Shown: positions 1 to 11,608 of the stretch, piece after piece | How positions within the stretch are numbered: the stretch's first letter is position 1 | Layout of the letters: the number at the start of each line of letters is the position of its first letter | NCBI GenBank assembly: GCA_041287425.1 | Contig: JBEULG010000037.1 | Coordinates: 1-64,000, forward strand | Length of the DNA: 64,000 bases | Source: JAFGSI01 sp041287425 | GTDB lineage: Bacteria > Chloroflexota > Anaerolineae > Anaerolineales > Villigracilaceae | Reading direction: 5' to 3' | Position numbers and translations under genes: made by a program | Notes under the pieces: model-generated | What the model was told of the DNA's origin: nothing | Databases searched by the model: none | The model's input: only the letters and a program-made list of their open reading frames with translations

Positions 1-17
1 GGGGGGGGGGGGGGGGG
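1..17. other. Homopolymeric G run at window edge
   Basis: Seventeen consecutive G bases open the window. On the minus strand they read as a proline run extending the anchored protein that starts at 177. Related stalks in this window are alternating (PT, PN), not pure proline codon CCC. An assembly or poly-G read artefact at a contig end is the simpler explanation. Confidence 0.7.
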
Positions 18-177
18 TCTTGGTAGCGAAGAGCGCTGGTGCGCCGTTGCCGCCAAAGGAGAGGATGACCAGGACGATGGCAACCAGGATAAGGATGATG
101 GCGATAACAATCAGCAAAACCGGCCCCCCCTGGCGGCGGCGTTTGCGATATGAGTCGATTGTGCTTTTCATGCTCAT
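1..177 (-). CDS. Single-TM anchored protein, N-terminal fragment
   Basis: This gene runs off the left edge; 59 codons are visible. It starts at ATG 177, with a ribosome site (GAAGGGAG) about 9 nt upstream. The product begins with a short basic head (residues 10-16 are rich in Arg/Lys), followed by a very hydrophobic Ile/Val/Leu segment at about residues 19-41, then a Gly/Ala/Pro linker ending in a Thr-Lys-Thr-Pro stalk. That is the layout of a membrane-anchored extracellular protein. LysM or other wall-binding domains often follow such stalks in Chloroflexota, but nothing of the functional domain is visible. The final proline run coincides with the suspect poly-G. Confidence 0.65.
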   Translation of the reverse strand, partial: MSMKSTIDSYRKRRRQGGPVLLIVIAIILILVAIVLVILSFGGNGAPALFATKTPPPPP

Positions 178-303
178 AGGGTTTACTCCCTTCTCGGCTG
201 AAAGCGCGATGGAGGTGATTCTCCGGCGTCAAAACGTATTCTACTGTAAGTTGGGATTTTAAGCGAGGTGAGCAATCTTCGCGTAGCCATATAGGGCGAG
301 CGC

Positions 304-3222
<2,919 letters not shown>

Positions 3223-3250
3223 ACCTGCCTCGAAAATCAAGATGGTGGTG

Positions 3251-3259
3251 ATTATAGCA
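3251..3259 (-). promoter_or_regulatory. Extended -10 promoter of uvrA
   Basis: On the minus strand TGC-TATAAT lies about 30 nt before the uvrA ATG. This is an extended -10 (TGnTATAAT), and no convincing -35 is seen. The leader would be about 20-25 nt and includes the ribosome site. No LexA-like box was recognised nearby. Confidence 0.5.
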
Positions 3260-3419
3260 CATTTGTTTCAATAAAAGCGCTCTCCGAAGTGCAAACGACT
3301 ATTATACCAGCCTGACCGAGGGCGTTTTCTGGCCGGTCATGCAAACCCATTCCGCGCAATGCTTGCCTGTCTGACGGCTTTGTGCTAGACTTTGGGAAAG
3401 TGGAGCGAAGGGATTATTT

Positions 3420-4586
3420 ATGGCTGAGAAAATCCTGATCATCGATGACGATCTGGATACCCTGCGGTTGGTTGGGATGATGCTGCAGAAGCAGGGCTAT
3501 CAGATTCTGGCGGCCACGAATGGACAACAGGGATTGAACTACGCCGAGTCGGAAGACCCCGACCTGGTCTTGTTGGATGTGATGATGCCGCAGATGGACG
3601 GTTACGAGGTGGCCCGCCGCCTGCGCGCCAATCCGTTTACGGCCAGCATTCCCATTCTCATGTTCACGGCCAAGACTCAATTGGACGACAAGGTGACCGG
3701 TTTCGAAGCCGGGGCAGATGATTACCTGACCAAGCCGACTCATCCGTCCGAGTTGATGGCGCACGTCAAGGCGTTGCTGGCGCGTTCGACCAAAGGGCGG
3801 GCGGCGCCGGCCGGGGCGGTGACGACCGAGCGGCGCAGTTTCGTCATCGGCGTTCTGGCGGCGCGCGGCGGCTGGGGGGTGACCACCGTCGCGGCCAACC
3901 TGGGCAGTGCTCTGATGGCCGCCTCCAAAGTGGAGGTCACGGTGTGCGAATTGCGTCCCGGTCAGGGCACGCTGGGGCCGGAGATGGGGGAGGCCGATCC
4001 GCTCACCCTGGTCGAGTTGCTGCAGGCCAATCCGGCCGACCTGACCCGCCAGAAGGTAAATGAGTCGCTTTATACCCACAAGTCCGGTCTGCGATTGCTG
4101 TTCGGTTCGATTCACCCCAAGGACGCCTCCCTGCTGGCGGCCGTTTCGCAAATCGAGACGCTGATCAATCGGCTGATTTATCTTTCCCCTTATCTCGTTC
4201 TCGACCTGGGGCCAAGCCTGCCTCCCATTACCCAAAAGATGTTGAAGGTTTGCAAACTCATGGTGGTGGTGGTCGAGCCGATGCCCAATTCGGTAGTGTA
4301 TTCGAAAGCCTTGATTTCCGATCTCATCGAACTTGGTTTTGCCCGCGATCACATTGTGCCGGTTGTGGTCAACCGTATTCGCTCGGAGATGCAGTTAAAC
4401 TGGAATCAGGTGCAGGAACAATTGGGACATCCGGTGGCGGTGGCCGTGATGCCGGCGCCGGAACTCATCTACATGGCGGCGCGCATGAAAATGACCGCTT
4501 TCGAGAATCAACCCGCCTCGCTGCTGGGTCAACATTTTAGCAAACTTGCCGCCCAATTGCTGGAAATGGAAAAGAGGATGGGTTGA
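3420..4586 (+). CDS. Response regulator fused to CpaE/MinD-like ATPase domain
   Basis: This 388-residue protein has two modules. Residues 1-125 are a REC receiver with the acidic pocket (IIDDD), the phospho-acceptor Asp in LLDVMMPQMDG and the Lys in LTKPT. Residues 140-385 are a ParA/MinD-superfamily domain related to CpaE. Its phosphate loop reads ARGGWGVTT where an active ATPase would have KGGxGKTT: both lysines are missing, as is common in CpaE proteins. CpaE homologues act in polar positioning and assembly of Tad/Flp pili, but no pilus gene is visible here. A GAF histidine kinase follows 53 bp downstream in the same direction and could be the partner. A GAAGGG ribosome site precedes ATG 3420. 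Confidence 0.85.
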   Translation: MAEKILIIDDDLDTLRLVGMMLQKQGYQILAATNGQQGLNYAESEDPDLVLLDVMMPQMDGYEVARRLRANPFTASIPILMFTAKTQLDDKVTGFEAGADDYLTKPTHPSELMAHVKALLARSTKGRAAPAGAVTTERRSFVIGVLAARGGWGVTTVAANLGSALMAASKVEVTVCELRPGQGTLGPEMGEADPLTLVELLQANPADLTRQKVNESLYTHKSGLRLLFGSIHPKDASLLAAVSQIETLINRLIYLSPYLVLDLGPSLPPITQKMLKVCKLMVVVVEPMPNSVVYSKALISDLIELGFARDHIVPVVVNRIRSEMQLNWNQVQEQLGHPVAVAVMPAPELIYMAARMKMTAFENQPASLLGQHFSKLAAQLLEMEKRMG

Positions 4587-4639
4587 AGTTTGTTCAGCGC
4601 AAAGGCTTTGGTTGAACGGCTTGGGGAGGGCGCCTAGGC

Positions 4640-5836
4640 ATGCAAACACAAGCGATAAGCGATTTGCAAGAGCGACTGGACGGCTATCGCCGTCTGATCG
4701 AAATTTCCCGCGACCTGGCCTCGACCCTCGACCTGGAATCTCTCCTCTATCGAATCATCCACGCGGCGGCCGACCTCACCCATGCTGCGGCGGCCTCGAT
4801 TCTGCTCTATGATGACGCCGCCCAGCAACTCAATTTCCAGGTGGCCACCAACCTGGATCAGCAGACGATGCGCGGCCTGGTCGTACCGCTCGAGGGCAGC
4901 ATTGCCGGCTGGATTGTGACCCATCGTCAGCCGGTGCGAATCGACAACGTCCATTCGGACGCGCGCTTCTTCGCCGAGGTGGAGAAGATGACCCAGTTTA
5001 CGACCACCTCCTTGATGGGCATTCCGCTCATCACCAAGGACAAGGTGGTGGGAGTGCTGGAGGTAATCAACAAACGTTCCGGCTCATTCACCGAGGTGGA
5101 TCAGGATTTGCTGCTCGTCCTGGGGGCGCAGGCGGCGGTGGCGATTGTCAATGCCCGCTTGTTCGCGCAATCTGACCTGATTGCCGAATTCGTCCACGAA
5201 CTGCGCACCCCGCTGGCTTCGATTGGAACGTCCACCTACCTGCTCCTGCGGCCTGAGATGTCGCAGGAACAGCGTGAGCAAATCATCCACAATATCCACA
5301 GCGAGACCCAGCGGCTCAGCACACTCGCCTCCACGTTCCTCGACCTGGCCCGGCTCGAATCGGGGCGAGTCAAGTACAATTTCAGCCGTTTTGACTTATT
5401 GCCTGTGGTTCAGGAATGTTGCCAGGTGATGCAGGCCAAAGCCGATGAAGCCGAATTGAGGCTGCATGTCGACATCCCGGCCGATTTTCCCCCCGTCAGC
5501 GCCGACCGCGACAAACTCAAGCAAGTGATCATCAACCTGCTCAGCAACGCCGTCAAGTACAATTGCCGCGGCGGCCAGGTGTTCGTGCGCGCCGGCCTCG
5601 AAGAGAAATGCTGGTGGCTGGCGGTCGAAGATACCGGCCTGGGCATCCCGGAAGACGATTTGCCCCATTTGTTTCAAAAATTCTATCGGGTGCGTTCCAC
5701 CGAGGGGAAAGCCTCAGGGACCGGCCTGGGCTTGTCCATCTGCAAACAAATCGTCAGCGGCCACCGAGGGCGGATCGAGGTCAGCAGCAAATTGGGCGAA
5801 GGGACGACGTTCACCGTTCGCTTCCCCCGGATATAA
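4640..5836 (+). CDS. GAF-domain sensor histidine kinase (cytoplasmic)
   Basis: This 398-residue kinase has no membrane segment. Residues 10-170 form a GAF domain that would sense a small ligand or redox signal. A HisKA dimerisation helix follows, with the phospho-acceptor His in FVHELRTPLASIG (about residue 190). A HATPase_c domain ends the protein, with N-box VIINLLSNAVKYN, G1 box EDTGLGIP and G2 box GTGLGLSICKQIV. It lies just downstream of the REC/CpaE-like gene, so phosphotransfer to that receiver is a reasonable inference. It is convergent with mutL, with only 34 bp between stop codons. A GGGGAGGG stretch lies about 9-16 nt before ATG 4640. Confidence 0.92.
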   Translation: MQTQAISDLQERLDGYRRLIEISRDLASTLDLESLLYRIIHAAADLTHAAAASILLYDDAAQQLNFQVATNLDQQTMRGLVVPLEGSIAGWIVTHRQPVRIDNVHSDARFFAEVEKMTQFTTTSLMGIPLITKDKVVGVLEVINKRSGSFTEVDQDLLLVLGAQAAVAIVNARLFAQSDLIAEFVHELRTPLASIGTSTYLLLRPEMSQEQREQIIHNIHSETQRLSTLASTFLDLARLESGRVKYNFSRFDLLPVVQECCQVMQAKADEAELRLHVDIPADFPPVSADRDKLKQVIINLLSNAVKYNCRGGQVFVRAGLEEKCWWLAVEDTGLGIPEDDLPHLFQKFYRVRSTEGKASGTGLGLSICKQIVSGHRGRIEVSSKLGEGTTFTVRFPRI

Positions 5837-5870
5837 GTCCCGCCTCTTGCATGTCCTTTGGTCTGAGAAA

Positions 5871-7652
5871 CTATCTCGCCCCTCTCCTGCCGAACTGCCG
5901 TTCCAGCATGTCCACCGAGAGATGAATCATCGTCGGCCGGCCATGCGGGCAGGTGCGCGGCGCAGCGCAGGCCTCGAGGTCGTTCAGCAGGGCGCGCTGT
6001 TCTTCGGGCGAGAGCACCTGCCCGGCCTTGACGGCCAGCCGCTTGCAAACCCGCCCGGCGATTTTGGCTTCCAGTTCGTTCTGGAGCGGGGTCTCATCCT
6101 CTTCAAAATCTTCCACCAGGGCGCGCAGGGCGGCGGCCGGGTCGGCCCCGGCAAACAGGACCGGCACGGCGCGCACCTGGAAGGCGTTCGGCCCGAAGGG
6201 CTGCACGTCGAAGCCAAAGTGATGGAGGATGGTGAATTGTTCCTCGAGCAGTTTGGCGCCGGCAGGGGGCAGTTCGACCACCACCGGCGTCAGCAGCGCC
6301 TGGGAGGGGATGTTTTTCTGCTCGTGCTGGGCCATGAGTTTCTCGAATAAAACCCGCTCGTGGGCGGCGTGCTGGTCAATGAGATACAAGCCGTCCGGCC
6401 CTTCGGCGACGAGGTAGGCCGCGCCGACCTGACCGATTAAACGCAAGAGCGGGACGTTGGTCGAGATGGGCTGTTGGGCGGCAACGACGCTGGACGGAGG
6501 AGCGTTGACGGTGGATGGTTGGTTATCATCCTCGCTCCATGGTCTGTCGTCTGGCCTTACCGCTCGGCCGTCTGTATCATGCGCCAGCCCCCAGGCCGGG
6601 TCAACCGTCCGTGTTGGGGAGGGGGCGCCTGCCCAAAGGTTCTGCGGCGCGACCGGCGGCACGGGCGTGAAGGCCAGCAGCGTCCGCCGCGCCGAGCGCT
6701 GCACGAAACTGAAGACCCGGTCCGGGTCGCGGAAGCGCACCTCGGCCTTGGCCGGATGGACGTTGACATCCACCTCCTCCGGCGGCATTTCCAGGAAGAG
6801 CGCCGCCAGCGGGTAACGCCCCACCATCAGCAGGGTGTGGTAGGCTTGCAGGAGAGCCTGGGTGAGGGGGGTATCCTGCACCCAGCGGCCGTTGATGAAG
6901 AAGGTGATTTCGCGGCGGTTGGAACGCGTCAGCGCCACAGGGGAAATGAAGCCGCTCAGTTTCAGCCCGTCCTCGGCGGCTTCGACCTCCAGCATCTGAC
7001 GCGCTACTTCCACGCCGTAGAGGGCCGCCAGGATGGCGCGCCGCTCGCCGTCGCCGGCGGTTTGCAGGGAGAGACTGCTCCCCTCCGTCAGCCGGAAGCG
7101 CACCTGCGGATAGGCCAGGGCGTAGCGCGTTACCAGGGCGTCAATGGCGCGGCGCTCGGTCACGTCTTGCTTGAGGAACTTGAGCCGCGCCGGGACGTTG
7201 TAGAACAGGTCTTCCACCTGCACCACCGTCCCGACCGGCGCGCCGACCACCTCCAGCGGGCCGATTTTGCCGCCCTCCACCTTCAGCCGCGCCCCGGCCG
7301 GGGAGTCGGCGCGGCGCGAGGTGATGGTCAGGCGCGAGACCGAGCCGATGGAGGCCAGCGCCTCGCCGCGAAAGCCGAGCGTGGCGATGCGGAACAGGTC
7401 GGCGGCCGAGGCCAGTTTCGAGGTCGCGTGCCGCTCAACGGCCAGGGTCAACTCGTCGGCCGCGATTCCGCAGCCGTCATCGGTGACCCGGATGAGGGTC
7501 CGGCCCGCGCCGCCGATTTCGATGGCGATGGTCTGCGCGCCGGCGTCCAGGGCGTTTTCGACCAGTTCCTTGACCACAGAAGCAGGCCGCTCGACCACTT
7601 CCCCGGCGGCAATCTGCGAGGCAACTTCGGGGGGCAAAATGTGAATGGGCAT
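5871..7652 (-). CDS. mutL: DNA mismatch repair protein MutL
   Basis: MutL couples MutS mismatch recognition to strand incision. The 593-residue protein has the GHKL ATPase domain: IAAGEVVERPASVVKELVENALDAG with the catalytic Glu, DDGCGI, and TLGFRGEALASI. The transducer domain includes FINGRWVQD and NVHPAKAEVRF. A Pro/Ser-rich linker follows, then a C-terminal dimerisation domain with the endonuclease motif DQHAAHERVLFE and CPHGRPT. This is therefore an endonuclease-type MutL, as in bacteria lacking MutH. mutS is not in the window. ATG 7652 sits 6 nt after a TAAAAT -10 box and lacks a ribosome site, suggesting a leaderless mRNA. Confidence 0.97.
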   Translation of the reverse strand: MPIHILPPEVASQIAAGEVVERPASVVKELVENALDAGAQTIAIEIGGAGRTLIRVTDDGCGIAADELTLAVERHATSKLASAADLFRIATLGFRGEALASIGSVSRLTITSRRADSPAGARLKVEGGKIGPLEVVGAPVGTVVQVEDLFYNVPARLKFLKQDVTERRAIDALVTRYALAYPQVRFRLTEGSSLSLQTAGDGERRAILAALYGVEVARQMLEVEAAEDGLKLSGFISPVALTRSNRREITFFINGRWVQDTPLTQALLQAYHTLLMVGRYPLAALFLEMPPEEVDVNVHPAKAEVRFRDPDRVFSFVQRSARRTLLAFTPVPPVAPQNLWAGAPSPTRTVDPAWGLAHDTDGRAVRPDDRPWSEDDNQPSTVNAPPSSVVAAQQPISTNVPLLRLIGQVGAAYLVAEGPDGLYLIDQHAAHERVLFEKLMAQHEQKNIPSQALLTPVVVELPPAGAKLLEEQFTILHHFGFDVQPFGPNAFQVRAVPVLFAGADPAAALRALVEDFEEDETPLQNELEAKIAGRVCKRLAVKAGQVLSPEEQRALLNDLEACAAPRTCPHGRPTMIHLSVDMLERQFGRRGAR

Positions 7653-7658
7653 GAAATG

Positions 7659-7664
7659 ATTTTA
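7659..7664 (-). promoter_or_regulatory. -10 box of mutL, leaderless spacing
   Basis: TAAAAT on the minus strand ends 6 nt before the mutL ATG. Transcription would begin at or next to the start codon. No Shine-Dalgarno sequence lies between. Confidence 0.5.
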
Positions 7665-7731
7665 CTTCAAAAACGAGTTTGGCCGGAGTCCGACATCTCC
7701 GGGTGTCGGACTATCTCAAGTCTCCGTCGTT

Positions 7732-7737
7732 TATAAT
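7732..7737 (+). promoter_or_regulatory. -10 box of HAD nucleotidase gene, leaderless spacing
   Basis: A perfect TATAAT ends 7 nt before ATG 7745, with only AGCCCCC between and no ribosome site. It is divergent from the mutL promoter, which lies 67 bp away. Confidence 0.55.
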
Positions 7738-7744
7738 AGCCCCC

Positions 7745-8380
7745 ATGCGATTTACCACCTTTTTCTTCGACCTGGACGAGACGCTCTACCCGGCCTCCAC
7801 CGGCCTGTGGGAGGTGATGCGCGAGCGCATCAATCTCTTCCTGCAGGAGCGCATGGGCTTTGCCCCCGAGCAAATCGAGACGCTGCGCGAGCAGTATTTC
7901 CGCGAGTACGGGACGACCCTGCGCGGCCTGCAGGCCAATCACCAGGTGGACATGGACGATTACCTGGCCTTCGTCCACGATGTGCCGCTGGAGGAGTACC
8001 TGCGCCCCGACCCGCGCCTGCGCGCCGCGCTGGAGGCCATCCGCGCCCGCAAGTTCATCTTCACCAATGCCGACTGCGCCCATGCCGAGCGCGTGACGAA
8101 GGCGCTGGGCCTGGAGGGCGTGTTCGACGGCTGCATTGACGTTCATGCCATTGCCCCTTACTGCAAGCCGATGCCGGAGGCCTTTGAGAAGGCGCTGGCC
8201 GCGGCGGGCCATCCGGACCCGCGCGCCTGTGTCCTGCTCGACGACCAGGCGCGCATCACCCGCGCCGCCCGCGCCCTGGGCATGTACACCGTCCTGGTCG
8301 GCCGCGCCGACCCCGGCTGTGACGCCGATTTGGCGCTTCTTTCGTTGGTAGATTTGCCGGCGCATCTGACCGGTCTCTAA
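7745..8380 (+). CDS. HAD-family pyrimidine 5'-nucleotidase-like phosphatase
   Basis: This 211-residue hydrolase of the haloacid dehalogenase superfamily resembles the Sdt1/YjjG-like pyrimidine 5'-nucleotidase group, which removes phosphate from UMP/CMP-type nucleotides. It has motif I FFDLDETLYP (nucleophile and acid Asp), motif II FTNAD, motif III Lys in YCKPMPEAF, and motif IV LLDDQARI. The helical cap lies between motifs I and II. ATG 7745 was chosen because it starts the conserved MRFTTFFFDLDETLYP and lies 7 nt after TATAAT. Substrate specificity is inferred only from overall resemblance. Confidence 0.88.
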   Translation: MRFTTFFFDLDETLYPASTGLWEVMRERINLFLQERMGFAPEQIETLREQYFREYGTTLRGLQANHQVDMDDYLAFVHDVPLEEYLRPDPRLRAALEAIRARKFIFTNADCAHAERVTKALGLEGVFDGCIDVHAIAPYCKPMPEAFEKALAAAGHPDPRACVLLDDQARITRAARALGMYTVLVGRADPGCDADLALLSLVDLPAHLTGL

Positions 8381-8444
8381 TCTCTTTTTTACACACACGC
8401 GCTAGAATTGAAGTTTGGGCAAGCACTTGCCGAAAGGAGAGCGA

Positions 8445-9686
8445 ATGAAAACCAAGCCTGTGCGTTCTCTCGTATTGATCATCGTCGTGCTGGCGCTGGT
8501 CGTCTGCTCGTTTGGCGGCGGCGCGCTGACGGGGTATTTGGTGTTCGGGCAGGGGGCTGCCTTCGGCGGGCCGCCTCGGATACAGACCACCCCCGTCTCG
8601 CCGACCGAGGCCGGCACGCCTGCCAGTCTGGCCGAGACCTTCGCCCCCTTCTGGGAAGCCTGGGACCTCATTCATCAGATGTATGTTGACCAGCCGCTGG
8701 ATGACAACGCCCTGATGGAAGGCGCCATTCGCGGCATGATGGAGGCGCTCAATGACCCCTATTCGGGTTACTGGGACGTGCGCGAGACCCAGGATGCCAA
8801 CAATGCGATGTCGGGCGAGTATGACGGCATCGGCGCGTATGTGGATACCGGCGGCGAGTATCTCACCATCATCAACCCCATCCCCGGCACGCCGGCCGAG
8901 GCGGCCGGCTTGCGCCCCGGCGACCAGATCATCGCCGTGGACGGCGAGGACGTGACCGGCGTGGACCCCGACCTGGTGCGCTTGACGCGCGTGATGGGCC
9001 CGGCCGGGACCGATGTGACTCTCACCATCCGGCGCGAAGGGGTGGATGAGCCGTTCGATGTCACCATCACCCGCGCCCACATCGTCATTCCCAGCGTGAG
9101 CGCCGAGATGCTCGACAACAATATCGCCTATGTGCAGATTTCTATTTTCGGCGATGACACCGACACCGAGTTGCACAATGCCCTGCGCGAGGTGATGGCG
9201 AACAATCCCACCGGCCTGATTCTCGACCTGCGCAACAACGGCGGCGGATACTTGAATGTGGCCGTCAACATCGTTTCGGAGTTCATCCCGAACGGCGTCA
9301 TCCTGTATGAAGTGTACGGCGATGGCAGCCGCCGGCCGTATGAGGCCCATTCGGGCGGCCTGGCGACTCAGATTCCGATGGTCGTTCTGGTCAACGAGTA
9401 CTCGGCCTCGGCCTCCGAAATCGTCGCCGGGGCGTTGCAGGATTACGGCCGGGCGACCCTGGTAGGGACGACTACCTTCGGTAAGGGGTCGGTGCAGAAC
9501 TGGATGCCCCTTTCGAACGGCGGTACCCTGCGCGTCACGATTGCCCGCTGGGAGACCCCGAATGGCCGTTCCATTCACGGCCAGGGCATCGATCCGGATC
9601 TCGTCGTCGAAATGACCGAAGAGGATTACGAAGCGGGCCGCGACCCGCAACTGGAAGCGGCCATTCAGATTTTGACCCGCCCGTAG
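8445..9686 (+). CDS. S41 family C-terminal processing peptidase
   Basis: This exported serine protease of the CtpA/Prc family has 413 residues. An N-terminal signal anchor (about residues 5-30) puts the enzyme outside the membrane. A PDZ domain (about residues 110-200, with GIGAYVDTGGEYLTI and LRPGDQIIAVDGEDV) binds substrate C-termini. The S41 catalytic core follows, with LDLRNNGGGYL, the Ser in the SASASE motif and the catalytic Lys in TTFGKGSVQ. An AAAGGAGA ribosome site precedes ATG 8445. The zinc metallopeptidase gene follows in the same direction, so the two may share a role in envelope protein turnover. Confidence 0.95.
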   Translation: MKTKPVRSLVLIIVVLALVVCSFGGGALTGYLVFGQGAAFGGPPRIQTTPVSPTEAGTPASLAETFAPFWEAWDLIHQMYVDQPLDDNALMEGAIRGMMEALNDPYSGYWDVRETQDANNAMSGEYDGIGAYVDTGGEYLTIINPIPGTPAEAAGLRPGDQIIAVDGEDVTGVDPDLVRLTRVMGPAGTDVTLTIRREGVDEPFDVTITRAHIVIPSVSAEMLDNNIAYVQISIFGDDTDTELHNALREVMANNPTGLILDLRNNGGGYLNVAVNIVSEFIPNGVILYEVYGDGSRRPYEAHSGGLATQIPMVVLVNEYSASASEIVAGALQDYGRATLVGTTTFGKGSVQNWMPLSNGGTLRVTIARWETPNGRSIHGQGIDPDLVVEMTEEDYEAGRDPQLEAAIQILTRP

Positions 9687-9750
9687 ATTTTTATCGGTAT
9701 CATCGAGGCCCGGCGGGGTCTCGGACGTATATCGAGACAGGAGGCGTACG

Positions 9751-10431
9751 ATGTTTATTGATCCCTACTACATGATTTACATGCTGCCGGCGTTCGTCTT
9801 GATGATGTTCGCAACCTGGTACGTAAACGCTGCCTATCGCAAGTGGAGCCAGGTGGCGGCGAGTAGCCGGCTGACCGGTTATCAGGCGGCGCAACGCCTG
9901 GTGGCGGCGAGTGGACTTTACGGCCTGCAGATCAAGGGCATTGCCGGCGAAATGACCGACCGCTACGATCCGCGCGACAACACCCTTTACCTGTCGCGCC
10001 GCGTGGCAGAGACGCCCTCGGTGGCTTCCCTGGCGATCGCGGCCCATGAACTCGGCCATGCCTTGCAGGACAAAGAAGGCTACCTGCCGCTGCGATTCCG
10101 CTCGGCCATCGTTCCGATGGTCAATATCGGCTCCTATCTGGGCTGGATTTTGATCGTGGCCGGTTTGATTCTCGGATGGACCAATCTGGCCTGGCTGGGC
10201 GTGGTCTTTTTCTCTGGCGGGGCAGTCTTTGCCCTGGCGACCTTGCCGGTTGAATGGAATGCCTCACAGCGCGCCCGCCGTCTGTTGACCGAGAGCGGCA
10301 TCCTCTACAGCGAGGAGGAACGCCGCGGCGTCAATCACGTTCTGAACGCGGCCGCCTTGACGTATGTGGCCGCACTCATCACCGCCTTACTGCAACTGCT
10401 CTATTTCGTCGGCCTCATCCGCCGGCGCTGA
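9751..10431 (+). CDS. Membrane zinc metallopeptidase (YugP/Zn_peptidase_2 type)
   Basis: This 226-residue integral membrane protein has the zinc-metalloprotease motif HELGH in AIAAHELGHALQ, near residue 95. Hydrophobic segments are at about residues 5-22, 120-145, 150-170 and 200-222. Size and motif placement match the YugP-like neutral zinc metallopeptidases, whose role in bacteria is poorly known; membrane protein quality control is the usual guess. An AGGAGG ribosome site precedes ATG 9751. A strong terminator follows the gene. Confidence 0.9.
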   Translation: MFIDPYYMIYMLPAFVLMMFATWYVNAAYRKWSQVAASSRLTGYQAAQRLVAASGLYGLQIKGIAGEMTDRYDPRDNTLYLSRRVAETPSVASLAIAAHELGHALQDKEGYLPLRFRSAIVPMVNIGSYLGWILIVAGLILGWTNLAWLGVVFFSGGAVFALATLPVEWNASQRARRLLTESGILYSEEERRGVNHVLNAAALTYVAALITALLQLLYFVGLIRRR

Positions 10432-10470
10432 TGAACGGCGCTGGGCCGGGGCCGTTCAGCGCAAGACAAA

Positions 10471-10509
10471 CGCAAAGGTCATCCTATCGGGTGGCCTTTG
10501 CGCGTTTTT
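10471..10509 (+). terminator. Intrinsic terminator after zinc metallopeptidase gene
   Basis: CGCAAAGG (10471-10478) pairs perfectly with CCTTTGCG (10495-10502), and a T5 run follows. A second hairpin (GAACGGC/GCCGTTC) lies just upstream at 10433-10458. Confidence 0.8.
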
Positions 10510-10539
10510 GTCGCTTTTTCGAAGGCCTCACTTGCTTGG

Positions 10540-10545
10540 TATAAT
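10540..10545 (+). promoter_or_regulatory. -10 box of flippase-like gene, leaderless spacing
   Basis: TATAAT preceded by TGG (extended -10) ends 6 nt before ATG 10552. No ribosome site lies between. Confidence 0.55.
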
Positions 10546-10551
10546 CCGCCC

Positions 10552-11562
10552 ATGCGAAAATTCGTCGCTCTCATGGTCTTGTTTTTGGCAATCGTTTTCG
10601 TTTTCCTGAGCTTTTCCGAACTCGAACAAATTGTCGAAACGCTGCGGGACAGCAACTGGATCTTCCTGACCTTTGCCTTCTTTTTCGAATGCCTGTGGCT
10701 GTACAATGCGGCTGTGACCTATGCTGCCCTTTATCGCCTGGTTGATCTCCACGAGAAGCGCGGGCATTTGTTGCTGCTGACGCTGGCGGCCAATTTCGTC
10801 AATGTGGTCGCGCCCAGCGCCGGCTTGGGCGGAATGGCCATTTTCATCGACTCTGCCCGGCGGCGCGACTTGCCTACCGGCCGGGTGACGGTGGTGGGGG
10901 TATTATATGTTCTCTATGATTATGCGGCTTTCCTGTGCGTGCTGACCCTCGGGTTGGTGGTCCTCTTCCGCCGCAACCGTCTCAACGCAGGCGAACTGAC
11001 CGCCACGGCCATCCTTTTGGCCATCGCCCTGGGCGTGGGGATGATTCTCGTCCTGGCTTACAAATCGTCCGAACGCTTGGGAAAGGTGCTGGCCTGGCTG
11101 GCGAGGCGCGTGAACAGCCTGGCGCGGCCGTTCCTGCACCGCGACTATCTGGATGTCGAACAGGCCTATCTGTTCGCCAGCGAGGTGGCCGACGGCGTCG
11201 AAGTCATTCGCGGCAAGCGGAGAGAATTTTTCTGGCCTTTCCTCTTCGCCTTGAACAACAAGGCGCTGTTGATTTGCGTCCTGGCTTTCACTTTCCTGGC
11301 GCTGGGGACACCTTTTTCTGTCGGCACGCTGGTGGGGGGATTCAGCATCGGCTATTTGTTCTTCATCGTTTCGCCGACTCCTTCAGGCGTGGGGGTGGTC
11401 GAGAGCATTCTGCCGGTGGCGCTGGCCGGCTTGCGGGTGCGCTGGGCGGCAGCCGTGCTGATCACGCTGGTCTATCGCGCTGTCACCTTTTGGTTCCCGC
11501 TGGCGGTGGGCGGCGTGGCTTTCCGCCTCTTGCAGCGGGATGAACGGCGGCCGGCTTCTTGA
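10552..11562 (+). CDS. Flippase-like (UPF0104/LPG synthase TM) membrane protein
   Basis: This 336-residue integral membrane protein of the lysylphosphatidylglycerol-synthase TM / UPF0104 family has about eight hydrophobic segments spread over its length. It carries family features such as the N-terminal FLSFSELEQIVETL, the APSAGLGGMAIFIDSARR region and the C-terminal SPTPSGVGVVESILP. Family members move lipids or polyprenyl-linked sugars, but the substrate cannot be read from sequence. No MprF catalytic domain is attached. The start was set at ATG 10552, directly behind a -10 box. The gene stands between its own promoter and that of hypF. Confidence 0.88.
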   Translation: MRKFVALMVLFLAIVFVFLSFSELEQIVETLRDSNWIFLTFAFFFECLWLYNAAVTYAALYRLVDLHEKRGHLLLLTLAANFVNVVAPSAGLGGMAIFIDSARRRDLPTGRVTVVGVLYVLYDYAAFLCVLTLGLVVLFRRNRLNAGELTATAILLAIALGVGMILVLAYKSSERLGKVLAWLARRVNSLARPFLHRDYLDVEQAYLFASEVADGVEVIRGKRREFFWPFLFALNNKALLICVLAFTFLALGTPFSVGTLVGGFSIGYLFFIVSPTPSGVGVVESILPVALAGLRVRWAAAVLITLVYRAVTFWFPLAVGGVAFRLLQRDERRPAS

Positions 11563-11595
11563 AGCGGCGGAATCAGGTTTCACCCCTCGGCACGG

Positions 11596-11601
11596 TATAA
11601 T
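11596..11601 (+). promoter_or_regulatory. -10 box of hypF, leaderless spacing
   Basis: TATAAT ends 7 nt before ATG 11609, with TGCCTGC between and no ribosome site. No clear -35 hexamer is present. Confidence 0.55.
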
Positions 11602-11608
11602 TGCCTGC

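Noticed and set aside
20..262. Plus-strand 80-codon frame at the left edge
   Set aside because: It begins in or near the poly-G run and is antisense to a clear signal-anchor gene with a good ribosome site on the minus strand.
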